From: Pseudomonadota bacterium | GTDB lineage: Bacteria; Desulfobacterota; Anaeroferrophillalia; Anaeroferrophillales; Tharpellaceae | DNA: 7,331 bases | Assembly: GCA_015486445.1 (NCBI GenBank) | Contig: WFRT01000095.1 | Span: 1-7,331 of the forward strand | Reading direction: 5' to 3' | Shown here: positions 6,187-7,331 of the stretch, piece by piece | How the letters are laid out: each line of letters opens with the position of its first letter | Position numbering within the stretch: the stretch's first letter is position 1 | Made by a program: the position numbers and the translations under genes | Notes under the pieces: generated by a model | What the model was told of the DNA's origin: nothing | What the model saw: the letters and a program-made list of their open reading frames with translations, nothing else | Databases searched by the model: none

Positions 6187-7047
6187 ATGAACCAAGGCGA
6201 ACTTTTTCTGATTGCCACCCCGATCGGCAACCTCGGCGACATCACCATCCGGGCCCTTGAGACCCTGCGCCGGGTCGAGATGGTCGCGGCCGAAGACACC
6301 CGGACCGCGAAAAAACTTTTCCAGCGCTATCGGATTAACGCCCCGCTGGTTTCCCTGCACGACAACTCGTCCCCGGCCCAGCGGCAAAAGTTGCTGGAAA
6401 AACTTGCCGCGGGCGCCGCTGTCGGCCTGATTTCCGAGGCCGGGACCCCGGGGATTTCCGATCCCGGCTACCGCCTGATTACCGAGGCCGTGGAGCGGGG
6501 AATCCGCATCACTCCGCTGCCCGGCCCCTGCGCCGCGGTTGCCGCTCTCTGCGCCTCGGCCCTGCCGCTTGACGCCTTCTTCTTCGCCGGTTTTCTGCCG
6601 CCCCGGCCGGGGCCGGCCCGCCGCCGTCTTGAGGCCCTGCGGGAAATCGAGGCAACCCTGATCTTTTACGAATCCCCCCGCCGGCTCAATGTCACCCTGG
6701 CCCTGCTGCTCGAGGTTTTCGGCGATCGGCAAGCCTGCGTGGCCCGGGAGTTGAGCAAGATCTACGAGGAGTTTCTCCGTTTTCCCTTAAGTGAACTGCT
6801 GCGCCTGGGGGCGGAGCGGGAGTGGCGGGGCGAGATCACCCTGCTGGTTTCCGGCCGTGACACGAAAGGGATAAACCGGGACCCGGAGGTCCTGGCCCGG
6901 GAAGAAGAGAGACTGGAAAGCGTGCTTTCGGCGGAAGGCTTTGGTCGGGGTTTGAGCCGCCGCGACCTGGTTGACGAGCTGGCCGCCCGCTTCCCGAGGC
7001 TCAAACGCCGGAGAATTTACGAATTGGTCAACCGGCGGGATTTCTGA
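6187..7047 (+). CDS. rsmI: 16S rRNA (cytidine-1402-2'-O)-methyltransferase
   Basis: SAM-dependent methylase that, with RsmH, modifies C1402 in the ribosomal decoding centre. The product is 286 residues, usual for the family. The tetrapyrrole-methylase-like fold shows LIATPIGNLGDIT (8-20), AAEDTRT (34-40), GLISEAGTPGISDPGYRLI (80-98), PLPGPCA (110-116), FFFAGFLPPR (131-140) and LIFYESPRRL (158-167). ARELSKIYEEF (186-196) follows. The C-terminal segment SRRDLVDELAARFPRLKRRRIYELVN (257-282) matches the small C-terminal helical domain of RsmI. The SLHDNSS stretch (56-62) differs from the more usual His-Glu-His/Asn form. ATG 6187 is preferred because the family homology starts at MNQGELFLIA. An in-frame GTG at 6151 would add 12 residues but has no ribosome site. 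It lies 60 bases after dciA and is the last plus-strand gene. Confidence 0.95.
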   Translation: MNQGELFLIATPIGNLGDITIRALETLRRVEMVAAEDTRTAKKLFQRYRINAPLVSLHDNSSPAQRQKLLEKLAAGAAVGLISEAGTPGISDPGYRLITEAVERGIRITPLPGPCAAVAALCASALPLDAFFFAGFLPPRPGPARRRLEALREIEATLIFYESPRRLNVTLALLLEVFGDRQACVARELSKIYEEFLRFPLSELLRLGAEREWRGEITLLVSGRDTKGINRDPEVLAREEERLESVLSAEGFGRGLSRRDLVDELAARFPRLKRRRIYELVNRRDF

Positions 7048-7071
7048 CGGCTCAACGGCGCGACCCGGCCG

Positions 7072-7098
7072 GCGGCCGGCATTCCCGGCGCCGGCCGC
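7072..7098. other. GC-rich hairpin in the convergent intergenic region
   Basis: GCGGCCGGC and GCCGGCCGC form a perfect 9-base-pair stem around a 9-base loop, 24 bases after the rsmI stop. It lies beyond the 3' end of the convergent minus-strand gene. No T run follows on either strand, so it is not a canonical intrinsic terminator. It may still protect or end transcripts from both sides. Confidence 0.5.
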
Positions 7099-7112
7099 AA
7101 AGAAATTACCGG

Positions 7113-7145
7113 AGGTTTTAAGCCGGGGGATCGTTCCTAAAACCT
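7113..7145. other. Hairpin over the 3' end of the minus-strand gene
   Basis: AGGTTTTA (7113-7120) and TAAAACCT (7138-7145) form a perfect 8-base-pair stem with a 17-base loop. On the minus strand the stem includes the UAA stop codon (7120-7118) of the selenoprotein-like gene. It could act in termination between the two convergent genes, but the lack of a clean U tract leaves this uncertain. Confidence 0.45.
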
Positions 7146-7330
7146 GTTCCCGTCTTCGCCAGTACTTTGTCCACCACCCGGCGGACATCTCCCAGGCATC
7201 ACCTTCCCCGTGGATTCTTCTCCTTGCATTGGCAGGTTCCGGCCTGTTTCTCCGCCCTGATCTTTTCCATGATGGTTGACCGGCCGTTGTGTTCAAGCAC
7301 GTCGCCGACAATCTCTTCGTCCGTGTAATC
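7118..7330 (-). CDS. CopZ-type [2Fe-2S] metallochaperone, probable selenoprotein (3' part)
   Basis: The gene enters from the right edge; 70 residues are visible, and the start is outside. It reads YTDEEIVGDVLEHNGRSTI (2-20), then AGTCQCKEKNPRGR (30-43). A UGA follows at 7201-7199, then CLGDVRRVVDKVLAKTG and a UAA stop at 7120-7118. The family is the CopZ N-terminal-like (BFD-type) Fe-S metallochaperones. I recall that these carry a Cys-x-Cys, a Lys-Asn-Pro, and then Arg-Cys-Cys-Leu-Gly-Asp/Asn-Val. The UGA stands exactly where the first Cys of that pair belongs, with no frame change and family-like sequence on both sides. A SECIS-like hairpin follows. I therefore read the UGA as selenocysteine (residue 44 of the fragment). 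The likely role is handling copper or another soft metal, or electron transfer through the cluster. The upstream Cys ligands lie off the window. Alternatives are a Cys-to-stop mutation or a sequencing error. It is transcribed towards rsmI. The family call is firm; selenocysteine decoding is probable. Confidence 0.75.
7168..7187 (-). promoter_or_regulatory. Candidate bacterial SECIS element
   Basis: On the minus strand TGTCCGCC and GGTGGACA pair in an 8-base-pair stem (one G-U pair) closed by a GGGU loop. The loop starts 19 bases after the in-frame UGA. Bacterial SECIS elements are described as a short stem with a small apical loop, a G in the first two loop positions, and 16-37 bases between the UGA and the loop; this hairpin meets all three. 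It lies in the coding sequence, as usual in bacteria, and would be the SelB binding site. Confidence 0.65.
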
Positions 7331-7331
7331 G

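Noticed and set aside
5419..6732. Long minus-strand open frame across dciA and rsmI
   Set aside because: It spans two well-supported plus-strand genes and the inverted-repeat element, and its product is Gly/Pro/Arg-rich with no family features. This is typical of a GC-rich antisense shadow.
7137..7200. A 20-codon minus-strand ORF starting at the ATG in TGATG, right after the UGA, with a GGGGAAGG in front
   Set aside because: Its product (MPGRCPPGGG...) is low-complexity and resembles nothing known, while the frame that continues through the UGA gives clear family sequence. The ATG is best seen as chance overlap with the Sec codon region.
7199..7201. Reading the UGA simply as the true stop of the metallochaperone
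   Set aside because: The conserved CLGDV and a helix-like tail follow in the same frame, with a SECIS-like hairpin at the right distance. A nonsense mutation or sequencing error remains possible but explains less.

Overview
The window is GC-rich chromosomal DNA from a Gram-negative bacterium, most likely a member of the Desulfobacterota (old deltaproteobacteria). This is an inference from three things: a periplasmic MltB-type murein hydrolase, a tmk-holB-ricT-metG gene order, and a probable selenocysteine-containing metallochaperone at the right edge. No ribosomal RNA or other direct taxonomic marker is present.

Layout. Positions 3-110 hold the 3' end of an unrecognised gene, followed by a 175-base gap with a T-rich patch. 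From 286 to 5402 lies a tightly packed plus-strand operon: MltB-like lytic transglycosylase, tmk (thymidylate kinase), holB (DNA polymerase III delta'), ricT (PSP1 / YaaT family Fe-S protein) and metG (methionyl-tRNA synthetase). Three of the four junctions overlap (4, 14 and 4 bases). The fourth, holB-ricT, carries a perfect GC-rich hairpin. A 145-base gap after metG contains a roughly 100-base element bounded by perfect 13-base inverted repeats. After it come a DciA-like (DUF721) gene and rsmI (16S rRNA C1402 2'-O-methyltransferase).

The plus-strand genes mix DNA replication (dTDP supply, clamp-loader subunit, probable helicase-loading factor), translation (MetRS, RsmI), wall turnover and the RicT Fe-S protein. 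The tmk-holB-ricT-(metG, rsmI) group is also clustered in Bacillus, so this is an old housekeeping neighbourhood.

The most interesting part is the convergent gene at the right edge (minus strand, 7330 down to 7118). It encodes the C-terminal part of a CopZ-type [2Fe-2S] metallochaperone. Its conserved Cys-Cys-Leu-Gly-Asp-Val motif is interrupted by an in-frame UGA exactly where the first Cys belongs. The reading frame continues with family-like sequence to a UAA, and 19 nucleotides after the UGA there is the loop of a hairpin that meets the bacterial SECIS rules. I read this as a selenoprotein that ordinary gene callers would truncate at the UGA.
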